Assembly: GCA_024711005.1 (NCBI GenBank)
Contig: JANJTQ010000229.1
Coordinates: forward strand, 1 to 63,923
Reading direction: 5' to 3'
DNA from: Opitutaceae bacterium
Lineage (GTDB): Bacteria > Verrucomicrobiota > Verrucomicrobiia > Opitutales > Opitutaceae
Length of the DNA stretch: 63,923 nt
The notes under the pieces were generated by a model that searched no databases, was not told the origin of the DNA, and saw only the letters and a program-made list of their open reading frames with translations. Shown piece after piece: positions 8,710 through 17,510 of this stretch. The translations under genes were made by a program, and so were the position numbers. Numbering within the stretch: the stretch's first letter is position 1; the number at the start of each line of letters is the position of its first letter.

Positions 8710-10958
8710 TTGGTCGTCATCCGATAAACACCATCCCAGTCGGCGCCGGGGGGATCCAGTTTCAACTTCCGACAGCGTTCCTGCATGAGCAACGAAGGAT
8801 TGGACTCCACGCCCGCGTCACGTTCGGGCTGAAGCGGCTCAAGCGGCGCCGCCTCCTCAAAACACCGCAGCGCCGCGTCCCACTCCTGCTTTAAATAAAG
8901 CGCGCGACCTTCGGCGAACAACGCCAGGCAACGCTCCGCGCCTTCGGGCAGATGCGCAGGCGAGAGCGCGACGATCTCGAAAATCTCCACCGGCTCGCGA
9001 CGCCCCTGCACCACGATGCAATCCAGCGCACGGAACACGCATTCGCAGCCTGCGGCTTTCGCGGCCGAAACGGTGTTCTCGGTCGCCAGCGAATACACGC
9101 CAAACGTCTTCGCGCCGCTTTCGCATCGGGCCGCGAGATTCACGACATCGCCCATCATGGTGTAAGTCAGGCGATGGTGGGACCCCATATTCCCCACGGC
9201 CGCGCGACCGGAGTTAAGTCCGATACGCGTACGCATCGCATGGACGAGCGAAGGCCAGCGATCTCCTTCGGACTTCCACTTGGCACGCAGCTCGGCTTGT
9301 CGCTCTTGTATCCGCGCGGCCGCCTCGCAGGCGCGGCGCGCATGATCGGACAACGGGACCAAACCACCGAACATCGCGACGATTGCATCGCCGATGTACT
9401 TATCGAGCGCGCCGTGCTCCACGTAGATCATGTCCGTCATCGCCCCCAGGTATTCGTTCAGTAAAAGCGCCAGATCGTTGGCTGAAAGAATCTCGGAGAA
9501 TTGGGAAAAGCCCTGAATGTCGCTGAAAAACGCCGTGATCTCGTCTTCGTGGCCGCCGAGTTCCGGCTCCACGCGCATTTCCACCATCCGGCGCACCAAT
9601 TGAGGGGGCACATACGAGCTGAACATCCGGCGGATTCGATCCCGCTGCGCCTGCTCCTCGCGCAGTTTGTGCATTGTGATCGCCGCCTGTTGCATTCCAA
9701 AGGCCACCAGCGGCACCGCAATGGGCACCATCAAGTTACCATATGCCAACAGTCCCCATGCAATCGCCACCGCCATTAGGGAAAGAAGCGCGATAGCGAT
9801 GAAATAGAATATGCGTTTGCGATCCAACACCCACGCCGCGCCCAAGCCCCCCACGAGCAAGAGCACAAGCACCGGCCAAGTCGGAGCGCGCGTCAGGTAA
9901 TCTCCCCGCAGGATGTTTTCGATCGCATTGAGATGAACCAACACCTTGCCGCTTTGGCTGCGCAATGAACTGGGACCGATATCGCTCAAGCCCGTGGCCG
10001 TCTCCCCGACAACCAGAATTCGTCCTGCGACGGACAGCGGCTCCGGCTCGCCACCAAACGAAGCCCACGAAGCCAGCGACTCGAATACATCTTGATAGGA
10101 AACCGACTCGATTCCCTTCGCCACATTCGGGTCATGAAGTTCGTACCTGTAGTTGATGTGATAGTACCCGAATGCGTCCACCGGGATGCGGCGATCGCCC
10201 AAACGCGTCTCGATCACAACCGCGTCGCCCGATGACATCCCCACCGTATTCACGTCCCAATACGCCATGAGAGTCGCCAGGACCAGGCTCGGGTAAACCC
10301 GATCCCCGACACGTACAAGCAACGGAATCTTGCGGATGATCCCGTCGGCGTCCGCCTTCGCATCCAGCAGCGCAAAATAACTCACGTCCAACAAGGAATG
10401 GATGGGTACTTGCATGCCACGCGCGTCCGGCAACCGGCGAACAACCGCATCCGGCACCGCCAGCGGTTGCGTTAATCCCAGACGAACGGCCGGCTTGCCT
10501 TGAGACCAGATTCCGGTCGCCGCCGGATCCGTGAATGCACCCATGACGATGGGGTATCCCGCCTTGCCCAAAGGGGCTGAAAACATCTCGTCGAGCCGGG
10601 GATCATAGGTCTCATCGGCAAAGACAAAGTCCCAGCTTAGGACCTTGGGACGCACCGCCGCGTCTTTGCCCAGCCACTCCATAAGCAATCCGTGCACGGA
10701 CCGCATAAAGGGCCACTGACCCTGCGTAGCCAGTGACTTTTCATCAATCGCCAACAACACCACCTCTCCCGTCGGCGGGACGAACGCCCACTTCTCCCGC
10801 AATTGCAGGCGCAGATCCTCCGTCAGCCACTCCAACCGCCTCAACGGCAACAAGTCCGACGCCACCGCCAGCATCACCCCGGCCACCAGCGTCATGCCCA
10901 AACGAGCCCGCCACGCGGCCGGAATTTTTTCTAAAAGTGCGGGGGTCGGAAATTTCAC
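8706..10958 (-). CDS. CHASE2-domain class III adenylate/guanylate cyclase
   Basis: A 750-residue membrane protein. Order: N-terminal transmembrane helix (about 20-38), extracytoplasmic CHASE2 sensor (about 40-345, with VVLLAIDEKSLATQGQWPF and GRILVVGETATGLSD), three transmembrane helices (about 356-430), then a class III cyclase domain (about 475-650) and a tail with a TPR-like segment. Catalytic features are present: metal-binding AFFSDIQGFSQFSE, KYIGDAIVAMFGG and the transition-state motif MMGDVVNLAARCES. It should make cAMP (or cGMP) in the cytoplasm in response to an envelope signal. It heads a two-gene unit with the small FecR-like gene and is divergent from the large FecR gene over only 61 bp, so the two units may share control. 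Confidence 0.93.
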   Translation of the reverse strand: MKFPTPALLEKIPAAWRARLGMTLVAGVMLAVASDLLPLRRLEWLTEDLRLQLREKWAFVPPTGEVVLLAIDEKSLATQGQWPFMRSVHGLLMEWLGKDAAVRPKVLSWDFVFADETYDPRLDEMFSAPLGKAGYPIVMGAFTDPAATGIWSQGKPAVRLGLTQPLAVPDAVVRRLPDARGMQVPIHSLLDVSYFALLDAKADADGIIRKIPLLVRVGDRVYPSLVLATLMAYWDVNTVGMSSGDAVVIETRLGDRRIPVDAFGYYHINYRYELHDPNVAKGIESVSYQDVFESLASWASFGGEPEPLSVAGRILVVGETATGLSDIGPSSLRSQSGKVLVHLNAIENILRGDYLTRAPTWPVLVLLLVGGLGAAWVLDRKRIFYFIAIALLSLMAVAIAWGLLAYGNLMVPIAVPLVAFGMQQAAITMHKLREEQAQRDRIRRMFSSYVPPQLVRRMVEMRVEPELGGHEDEITAFFSDIQGFSQFSEILSANDLALLLNEYLGAMTDMIYVEHGALDKYIGDAIVAMFGGLVPLSDHARRACEAAARIQERQAELRAKWKSEGDRWPSLVHAMRTRIGLNSGRAAVGNMGSHHRLTYTMMGDVVNLAARCESGAKTFGVYSLATENTVSAAKAAGCECVFRALDCIVVQGRREPVEIFEIVALSPAHLPEGAERCLALFAEGRALYLKQEWDAALRCFEEAAPLEPLQPERDAGVESNPSLLMQERCRKLKLDPPGADWDGVYRMTTK

Positions 10959-11019
10959 CTAGAGGAAAACCCCCTTGTATCGGAGCGGAAATTAGAAGAT
11001 TCAATCCATCATATTTCCT

Positions 11020-14004
11020 ATGCGATTTTCTACCCTGTTCGCGATATTCGGACTGGCGTTCGTCATGACCCTGGCCCTCCCCGCGCAGACGGTGCGCGTT
11101 ATTTTCGTAAGCGGTGAAGCCTCCCTGCAACGGCCCGATGAAGCGGCCCTGCGTCCCGCCGTCAAAGGCGAGACCGTAATCATCGGCACGCGCATCGTCA
11201 CCGGCGCCGATGGGCGCCTCGTCCTCACGCCGATGCCGGGGGTTAAATCCATCATCACGCCCAACACCACGCTGCTCCTCGAAAGCGTCTCCGAAACCCG
11301 CACGTCGGCCACGGAGGTCAACCATCACGCGATGCTCGATCTGAAGGAAGGCGCCGTCGTCTCCGACCTCCAAAAACCCGAGGGCGTCACCTACGATTAC
11401 AGCATCCGCACCGCCCGCGGCGTCGCCGGCGCCCGAGGCACCACCTTTACCGTCGGCATCAACTCGGCCGGCATCCAGACCATCGTCGTCGCCCACGGGT
11501 CGATCACCATCAGCTTTGCCGACGGCCGCGAAGCGGTCCTTTCACCCGGCCAGCTCTCCATCACCCAGGCAACCGGGGAGACCCAAAGCGTGAACAACAT
11601 CGGCGAACTCCCCGAAGCCGATCAGCAAGTCGCCCAGAACTGGACTGAGACCACAATCAACGCCATCGCCACCGCCTTGGAGTCCGGCATCGAACTTGAC
11701 CCCACCGCTCTGAACAACGCCCTCGAAACCTCCGCGAGCCTCGGCATCACCCTCTCGCCGGAAACTCAGACTGCGGTGGACCGCGCGCTCATCACCACCC
11801 CTCAGACGGACACGACGCTTTTTAATATTATAGAGACAGCCGACCCCCTGAAAAACGTAACGGACAACAAAGAGGAAGAAGACGAGGAAATCATTACCCA
11901 AGACGAAAACGACAATGAAATCGTCACGCCTCCGCCGCCCGAACCCACTGCGTTCGATCTCTTCCGCAATCAGCTCACCACCGATCAAGTCACCGTCTTC
12001 GATACGCTCCCGTCCGACATTCAATCCCAGCTCGTCACCCTCAACGACCTCACCATCACCGGCGTCGCCCTCGCCCCCGATCAGGAAAGCGGCCTGCACC
12101 ACACGTACCAAGATCTGCGTTTCCACCTAACCGCTTTCACGCAGCTCTCCCCCGAAGCACTCGCGTTCCTCAAGACCTTGGGCGGCTCCGACCTCGAAAA
12201 CGCCCCCAGTCCCGTCGAGTGGAGCCCCGAGGCATTCCAGCGCACCTTGAGCAGTTGGAGCGCCCTCACCTCCACCGAACAAAACCTGATCACCACGCTC
12301 GGCGCCGGCGAAGCGATCATGGACACCAGCGCCGGCTACATCTCCGCCCTCCTCGACGGGCTCGATTCCAGCCAGCGCACCTTGATCGCCAATGCCGGCT
12401 GGGGCGCCTACTTGGATGACCTCTCGGGCAAGCCGACCAGCCAAAGCATCTTCCAAAATGCCGGCAACCTGAGCCCCGCCGGCCTCGCCGCGGTGAAGTT
12501 CTTCGGAATCGACCCGTATTACTTTAACGAATACAACGCTCCCGACACGCTCGCGTTGCTCGGCGCGCTCACCGCCGGCGACATCGATGCCACCGAGCAG
12601 CAGATCTTGCGTCAACTGGGCATCGGTCACATCGCGCTTGAGTCCCGATTTAAAAATAACGAGAGCGCCACACTCGAGGTCACCGCAATCGAATCCCCCG
12701 ACTACAGCGGCGCCATCGACAACACGCTCACCTTCTATGCGAGCCTGTCCATCGACGAACAGGCCGCCGCCCGCGCCCTCGGCCTCGGATCGCTTCTCTA
12801 TCACCACGCCCCCGATGAAATTTTGGGCGACAGCAGCATGACCGCTCTCCAACGGGTTCAACAGCTGGCCCAGTTCTACAACGATCACCCCGAGCTCCAA
12901 CAGGCACTGCAAGACAGCCAACTGTTCTCCGACGACGATTTCCTCGGCGACCCGGACCCGCTCGATTCCACGCTCATCACCGACACGCTTACCAAATACC
13001 GAAATCTGCCGGAGCGCACCCGCACGTTTCTTTCGGTGCAGCACCACTCCCTCTCCTTCTTCGTCTTGGCCAACCCCGAGGATTTCATCAACGACGGCCC
13101 GCCCCTTCGCTCGTTGGCCGATATTAATGCCCTGCTCGGAGGCCTCACCTCCACCGAGTTCTCCACGCTCATGGATCTCGATATCGGCGAAGCGATCATC
13201 CTGAGCGGCTATTATGAATACGTCGCGGATTCCTATACGTTCGTCGACAACCTCGGCACCGATCCGCTTCAAACGCTCAAGATCACCATCGGCTACTACA
13301 GCCAGCTTTCGACGCTCAAGAAGAACGTCCTCCGCGAACTCGGCATCATCGGCAAAGGAAACATCGCCGTGATCGGAGCCGACACCGAAGGGCTCTCCCG
13401 CCTGCTCACCGCCTATGGAGCCCTCCCGGGCACCCTGCGCGCCAGCACCGAAAAACTCGACGAATACGGCGTCTTCAACGGCGTCACCTACGGCGTCGTC
13501 GACGGGGACGTTAGCTTCTTTTTCCCCCGCGGTTATCGCAAAGACACCATCATGGTTGGGGTTGGCTTTCAATCCACCGGCGATCTCCATGTCGGCGCCA
13601 CCCGTTATCTGCGCATCGACGGTTCCTTCCGTGATGGAGACACGTTCGTGGCCGGTGCGAACAAAGACATCTACCTGCACGCGGCCGATTTGATCGACCT
13701 CAATTCGACCGGCTTCTCTGCCGGCATCCGCAGCATCACGATGGCCGCCCACACCATCAACCTGGCCAACATTGTCTTCCCCGAAGGCTCGGTGGCATCG
13801 CTCAATTCCAAGCTGGGCATCCTGAACTTCGGCTCCTCCTCCAGCAATGGCAAGGTCAACTTCGACAACGTCCGCTACGGGACCGGCGCCGTTCTGGATG
13901 CGATCAACTTCGCCGACGAATCCCGTGGCAACATCGCCATCGGCACCCTCGCGAACCCGGCGGCGTTGCCGACCTACACGGCCCGCACGGCTCCCCCTCA
14001 ATAA
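11020..14004 (+). CDS. Large secreted FecR-domain protein with internal helical repeats
   Basis: A 994-residue protein with a Sec signal (residues 1-22, ending LPAQ). Residues about 24-185 form a FecR domain (VRVIFVSGEASLQRP, GTRIVTGADGRLVLTP, YSIRTARGVAGARGTTFTV). After an acidic linker (about 280-310) residues about 315-820 contain a degenerate repeat of 40-60 residues with the core pattern Y/W-x2-L-S/T-x6-L-x2-LGIG (for example around 424-430, 530-536, 585-590, 770-776). Residues about 845-975 are beta-rich, like a surface adhesin stalk. It precedes an outer-membrane barrel gene by 60 bp on the same strand. Role unknown; the layout suggests a periplasmic or surface sensor/scaffold. Its start has no Shine-Dalgarno sequence (ttcctATG). 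Confidence 0.85.
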   Translation: MRFSTLFAIFGLAFVMTLALPAQTVRVIFVSGEASLQRPDEAALRPAVKGETVIIGTRIVTGADGRLVLTPMPGVKSIITPNTTLLLESVSETRTSATEVNHHAMLDLKEGAVVSDLQKPEGVTYDYSIRTARGVAGARGTTFTVGINSAGIQTIVVAHGSITISFADGREAVLSPGQLSITQATGETQSVNNIGELPEADQQVAQNWTETTINAIATALESGIELDPTALNNALETSASLGITLSPETQTAVDRALITTPQTDTTLFNIIETADPLKNVTDNKEEEDEEIITQDENDNEIVTPPPPEPTAFDLFRNQLTTDQVTVFDTLPSDIQSQLVTLNDLTITGVALAPDQESGLHHTYQDLRFHLTAFTQLSPEALAFLKTLGGSDLENAPSPVEWSPEAFQRTLSSWSALTSTEQNLITTLGAGEAIMDTSAGYISALLDGLDSSQRTLIANAGWGAYLDDLSGKPTSQSIFQNAGNLSPAGLAAVKFFGIDPYYFNEYNAPDTLALLGALTAGDIDATEQQILRQLGIGHIALESRFKNNESATLEVTAIESPDYSGAIDNTLTFYASLSIDEQAAARALGLGSLLYHHAPDEILGDSSMTALQRVQQLAQFYNDHPELQQALQDSQLFSDDDFLGDPDPLDSTLITDTLTKYRNLPERTRTFLSVQHHSLSFFVLANPEDFINDGPPLRSLADINALLGGLTSTEFSTLMDLDIGEAIILSGYYEYVADSYTFVDNLGTDPLQTLKITIGYYSQLSTLKKNVLRELGIIGKGNIAVIGADTEGLSRLLTAYGALPGTLRASTEKLDEYGVFNGVTYGVVDGDVSFFFPRGYRKDTIMVGVGFQSTGDLHVGATRYLRIDGSFRDGDTFVAGANKDIYLHAADLIDLNSTGFSAGIRSITMAAHTINLANIVFPEGSVASLNSKLGILNFGSSSSNGKVNFDNVRYGTGAVLDAINFADESRGNIAIGTLANPAALPTYTARTAPPQ

Positions 14005-14064
14005 CTTCGCCCCGCGCCCTATCCCGCCCCCCCCCTTTCCTTCGCTTCACCTGATCTCTCCGGC

Positions 14065-15069
14065 ATGAAACACCTCCCCCTGCTCGCGCTCGTCCTCGCG
14101 CCCGCCGCTTTCCTCTCCGCCCAGACCGAACAAACCATCATCGAGCGCGCCCAGCAGCCTGTCGCTCCGTCGGTGCCGTCCGCCCAGTCGCCCGTCACCG
14201 TCAGCCCGGGTGACGCCGATGCCGGCAATCAGCGCATCGCCGAACCGCGCAAGCTCCCCTTCAAGCTCTACCTCGCCTACGACGCGCAGGTTTACCACAC
14301 CGACAACGTCAACCTCGTGCCGTCCAGCCAGACCGAGGACTACGCACTCGTCGTCGCCAACACCCTCGCCCTTCGCGCCGAGTTCAAATCGTGGGCCGTC
14401 GGCAACGGCCTGCTGACTCCCTCGATCGGCTTCAGCTTCCAACGCTTCTACCACGGCGTCGGCAGCAACGATCACGAGGACCTCGACTTCGACTCCTACA
14501 GCCTCCCTCTCTCGCTGCGCTACCGTTTCGGCGCCAACTGGGAAGCGACGCTCGGTCTCGCCACCAGCGCGATCTACAGCTTGGAAGGCCCGCCCAAATA
14601 CAACCGTATTTTCCGCTCCTACACACCCTCGCTTTCCCTGCGCAAGCTCGTCTCCGTCGGGGAAAACCGCATCCTCAGCCTCGGCGCCAGCACCAGCTAC
14701 TCGTTCACCAAAGCCGACCGCGACGGAATCCCCGCACTCTTTTCGTTCCGCGACGATCGCAACGACAAATGGGATTTCTCCACCGATGTCGCCTACTACT
14801 ACCTCCACGGCAAATGGGTCGTCGGCCCCTACGCCCGCCTTTCGTATTCCGACTACAGCCACTATCAGGAAGGCGCATTCAACGACGTCGACCGTCGCGA
14901 CATCACCGGATCGGTCGGCCTGAGTGTAAGCCACAACTTCACGCCTTGGAGCTCTGCCCGCGTCTTCACCAGCTACGACTGGCGCAACCCGCAAGGCGAC
15001 TCACCCGTCGACTACAGCTACAAGACGACCAACGCCGGCGTCGGCGTCACCCTCAGCGCCAGCTTCTGA
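14065..15069 (+). CDS. Outer-membrane beta-barrel protein
   Basis: A 334-residue protein with a Sec signal (about residues 1-19, FLSAQ) and a long run of alternating hydrophobic/polar strands with many Tyr, Phe and Ser residues: AYDAQVYHTDNVNLVPS, LSLRYRFGANWEATLGLATS, DVAYYYLHGKWVVGPYARLSYSD (read in parts). It ends in GVTLSASF, with the C-terminal Phe that barrel proteins use for outer-membrane assembly. It lies 60 bp after the FecR repeat protein and is probably co-transcribed. No enzyme motif is visible. It resembles generic surface-lipid or polysaccharide-export barrel families but cannot be assigned to one. Confidence 0.8.
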   Translation: MKHLPLLALVLAPAAFLSAQTEQTIIERAQQPVAPSVPSAQSPVTVSPGDADAGNQRIAEPRKLPFKLYLAYDAQVYHTDNVNLVPSSQTEDYALVVANTLALRAEFKSWAVGNGLLTPSIGFSFQRFYHGVGSNDHEDLDFDSYSLPLSLRYRFGANWEATLGLATSAIYSLEGPPKYNRIFRSYTPSLSLRKLVSVGENRILSLGASTSYSFTKADRDGIPALFSFRDDRNDKWDFSTDVAYYYLHGKWVVGPYARLSYSDYSHYQEGAFNDVDRRDITGSVGLSVSHNFTPWSSARVFTSYDWRNPQGDSPVDYSYKTTNAGVGVTLSASF

Positions 15070-15090
15070 TCTCGTCGGCGCGATCGAAAC

Positions 15091-15157
15091 GTAGCGCGGA
15101 GCTTCAGCCCGCATCCGAGTCGCATCCCAAATGCGGGCTGAAGCACCGCACTCCTAC
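15091..15157. repeat. Intergenic imperfect inverted repeat (REP-like)
   Basis: Arm one at 15091-15114 begins GTAGCGCGGAGCTTCAGCCC and ends GCAT; arm two at 15131-15157 begins ATGCGGGCTGAAGCACCGCA and ends CTCCTAC. The arms pair across a 16-bp centre with one 3-base gap. It lies just after the barrel gene, between convergent transcripts, and resembles REP/BIME-type palindromes more than a terminator because no T-run follows. Confidence 0.75.
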
Positions 15158-15163
15158 GACCCA

Positions 15164-15202
15164 TAAAAAAACAACCGCCCGGAAGCGTGAGCTCCCGGGC
15201 GG
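15164..15202 (-). terminator. Rho-independent terminator of the small minus-strand gene
   Basis: A 12-bp GC-rich stem (15175-15186 with 15191-15202, one mismatch, GTGA loop) is followed on the minus strand by seven or eight T residues. It ends transcription coming from 15459-15232. Confidence 0.85.
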
Positions 15203-15231
15203 CGTTATTTACTGATTTAACCGCGGTCCGC

Positions 15232-15459
15232 TTAGAACCGCAGGTGCGACGACATCTCGCGGCCGATCACCCCGTTGAGGCGGGCGGTCTGAGCCGGCGT
15301 CGCGGCTTCATACTGGATCCGATACACGTCCGAAACCCGCTTGCTTGCCCGGGATCTGGACTTCCGAAAGAAGCCCGAGGAGGCAAACGCGCTGAGGACG
15401 CCCAACGGAAACCCGTTGTTTGTCTTGTTCATGGTCAGATGGAGACGCCGGACGCTCAT
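15232..15459 (-). CDS. Small hypothetical protein, 75 aa
   Basis: A short gene read from the ATG at 15459 (GGGAG with about 10-nt spacing upstream), giving MSVRRLHLTMNKTNNGFPLG and ending REMSSHLRF; an internal ATG at 15432 would give 66 residues. It is basic (FFRKSRSRASKRVSD) and followed directly by a strong terminator, which supports it being a real transcript. No family was recognised and no membrane helix or metal motif is visible. Confidence 0.55.
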   Translation of the reverse strand: MSVRRLHLTMNKTNNGFPLGVLSAFASSGFFRKSRSRASKRVSDVYRIQYEAATPAQTARLNGVIGREMSSHLRF

Positions 15460-15637
15460 CGCCCGATTTCTCCCGGCTGACCACGGACTGCCAAAGAACG
15501 CGCCCAGCAAAACGCTCCGACCCAAAACGTCAACAGTACCGCCCCATCGACACCGCAATGTAACGTTTCCCTTACCCTTTCGGAATACGCGGAATCGTCA
15601 CCTTGCTTGACGGCGAGTTCGCTCGCCCCATCGCCGC

Positions 15638-16588
15638 TCACCATACGCCCTGCGCCCGCTTGGCCTCCAACGCGGTCTCCGCGGCGTCTTCGATTTCATG
15701 AAGGAAATCCAGCCCGGTCCTCCGCTCCACCTCGTCGATGGACGTCAAAAATCGCTCCAATTCGGCCCCCGTCGACGTCTCCTGCGGGAAAAGAAACGCC
15801 TGTGTCCGCACCCGCCCGTCGCTTTCGTCGACCACGATCATAAAAAACGCGTCCGGCACCGCCGTGCCATTGGGCAGCAGCGACGGACGCGCCCCGAACA
15901 CCGGCCCGGCCAGCACCCACACTTCGCCGAAACGCCCCGGATAACTCGCGGCGATTTTCATCTCCATCTCCTTCCACGCGCCCGCGTTGAGCCCATGCCG
16001 CTGAGGCACGATGTTCGACATAAGAAACGTCTCACGCTGCGCAGCCTCGCCGTAACGCGTCGCGATCGCATGGTTCGGCGCCAGGTGTCCGCGGTCGTAT
16101 CCACTGTTCGTATACGCCGACGAGGGCACGCGCGCCGCCGTTCGTACGTCGGTCTCGAAATTTTCCGGCCGCGGTGCCGGCGGCTCCAGCCGCTCCATGT
16201 CGGCCACCCGATACGCCACCCACAACGGATTCTCCAGCACCTCGGAATACCCGGTTACATACCCCGTGTTCTTCAGCACTCGAATCGCCTGCGAATCCAT
16301 CGCCGACCGGGGCGCTCCACCATAAACATGCGTGCGGTCTCCTTGGGCGACCGTCTGGACAAAGTCCGGGCTGTAATACAACCGGTAAACATCCCGAACG
16401 ACATCGATCAGTTCGATGCGCTTGTTCTTCTCAAAGTAGTTTTCAACGAGCTTCGCCACCTCCGCGCGACGCAAGGGCGGTTGCATCACGAACCAACCGC
16501 CCAGCACCGCCAGCAGGATCAGGTTGCACCAGAAAACCGCCTTGATCCGCCCACCACGCCCCGCTCGCTTCCGGCCCCGCGCACTCAT
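15638..16588 (-). CDS. DNA/RNA non-specific endonuclease (NucA/EndoG type), membrane-anchored
   Basis: A 316-residue protein with a basic N-terminus and one transmembrane segment (VFWCNLILLAVLGGWFV, about residues 18-34), then a beta-beta-alpha-Me nuclease domain. The catalytic signature YDRGHLAPNHA is present, followed by the SNIVPQRHGLN segment carrying the metal-binding Asn and by WKEME. Enzymes of this family cut DNA and RNA without sequence preference, usually outside the cytoplasm or in defence/nutrition roles. The start was set at 16588 because that ATG overlaps the stop of the upstream pRiA4b ORF-3-like gene (ATGA). A domain of about 80 residues between the helix and the nuclease core is unassigned. 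Confidence 0.87.
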   Translation of the reverse strand: MSARGRKRAGRGGRIKAVFWCNLILLAVLGGWFVMQPPLRRAEVAKLVENYFEKNKRIELIDVVRDVYRLYYSPDFVQTVAQGDRTHVYGGAPRSAMDSQAIRVLKNTGYVTGYSEVLENPLWVAYRVADMERLEPPAPRPENFETDVRTAARVPSSAYTNSGYDRGHLAPNHAIATRYGEAAQRETFLMSNIVPQRHGLNAGAWKEMEMKIAASYPGRFGEVWVLAGPVFGARPSLLPNGTAVPDAFFMIVVDESDGRVRTQAFLFPQETSTGAELERFLTSIDEVERRTGLDFLHEIEDAAETALEAKRAQGVW

Positions 16589-17178
16589 TTGCCGCACTTT
16601 CTGAGCGCCTTGTTGATGGCCTCCAAATCGCACCGCTCCACGTCGTGCCGCGGGCCGAGCCAGGCGACCCACTCCCGCCCCAACTCCGTATTCGGTTCCT
16701 GGATGCACGCCAGCATGTCGTGGTAGGCATCGACCCCGCCGCAGTCCTCCGGCGGCCCCGCCCGTTCGCCCGCCACGCATTGCGGATAAAATTCGCCCTT
16801 CATCAAAGGAATCACCTTCTCGACGCGAATATCCACGCGCCAGCCCTCGCCGAAGTGATAGTCGTAAATCATCCCGCCCCGCTTCGCCAGTTCGAGCTCG
16901 GCCAGGGTCATGTCACGGTCATCTTCCACGAACAGGTCATCGCGTTTCGCCGGGTTGCCCAACCGCAGATCCTCAAGCGTGAACATGTGCGTCTGATAAT
17001 CGAACCAGTCGAACGCCACTTGGATCGAGTCATGCAGCCGCGCGAGCCACATGGTTTCCTTGACGATCAGCCGCCGCCAGATCCGCGACGCGCAACCGGC
17101 GACCGTCAGTCCCAGCACGAGCGCCTGCGCCGTTGGCTTCTTAACCCGGGCCCCCCGGCCTTCGTGCAGCGAAATCAT
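16585..17178 (-). CDS. Plasmid pRiA4b ORF-3-like (IS1096 TnpR-like) family protein
   Basis: About 197 residues from the ATG at 17178 (longer non-ATG starts exist upstream). The sequence ASRIWRRLIVKETMWLARLH followed by DSIQVAFDWFDYQTHMF matches the start of the PF07929 domain, and GWRVDIRVEKVIP and GGVDAYHDMLACI are its later conserved blocks. The family was first seen as a passenger gene of mobile elements (pRiA4b, IS1096) but is now common on chromosomes; its biochemical role is not established. It is translationally coupled to the endonuclease gene (ATGA). A Cys pair near the end (PQCVAGERAGPPEDCGG) matches the metal-site region seen in relatives. Confidence 0.8.
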   Translation of the reverse strand: MISLHEGRGARVKKPTAQALVLGLTVAGCASRIWRRLIVKETMWLARLHDSIQVAFDWFDYQTHMFTLEDLRLGNPAKRDDLFVEDDRDMTLAELELAKRGGMIYDYHFGEGWRVDIRVEKVIPLMKGEFYPQCVAGERAGPPEDCGGVDAYHDMLACIQEPNTELGREWVAWLGPRHDVERCDLEAINKALRKCGK

Positions 17179-17510
17179 CGCGTCACACAAACAGCCGCCC
17201 TTGACCACGCGACAAAAAAGCCGGGCACGCCACATCCGGCCCGAGTTCCCCCGCAATCCTCGATTTCGGACACACAAAAGCCGCCTCGTGAGAAGCGGCT
17301 TTTGTGACCTAACACCAAGTAAACCTTAAGAACTATAAACTGACTACATGGGGATAGACGCGCTCACCGCCGAAACGCTCAAAAAAAACGAAAGGAAAAA
17401 AGCCGGCGGCTAAAAAAGACATAACAACTTAAAATCTAATGGATACCGAGATTAACCCATTTCAATCCGCCTCCGCTGCCCCTCGCCTGCGTAGCCAGGC
17501 GCCATCCCCC
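17179..17510. other. Gene-free stretch between kamA and the pRiA4b ORF-3-like gene
   Basis: About 330 bp without a convincing gene. It holds the hairpin terminator at 17273-17306, and an A-rich, low-GC part at 17380-17450 that stands out from its GC-rich surroundings; no promoter was confidently recognised there. Confidence 0.6.
17273..17306. terminator. Strong hairpin, probable terminator downstream of kamA
   Basis: A perfect 12-bp stem CACAAAAGCCGC / GCGGCTTTTGTG encloses a loop of about 10 nt. T-runs lie within the stem on either strand, so it can work in both directions; kamA transcripts come from the right. Confidence 0.7.

Noticed and set aside
12127-14001. 624-codon minus-strand frame opposite the FecR repeat protein
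   Set aside because: Low-complexity Gly/Val/Asp-rich translation with no domain, fully overlapped by the well-supported plus-strand gene.
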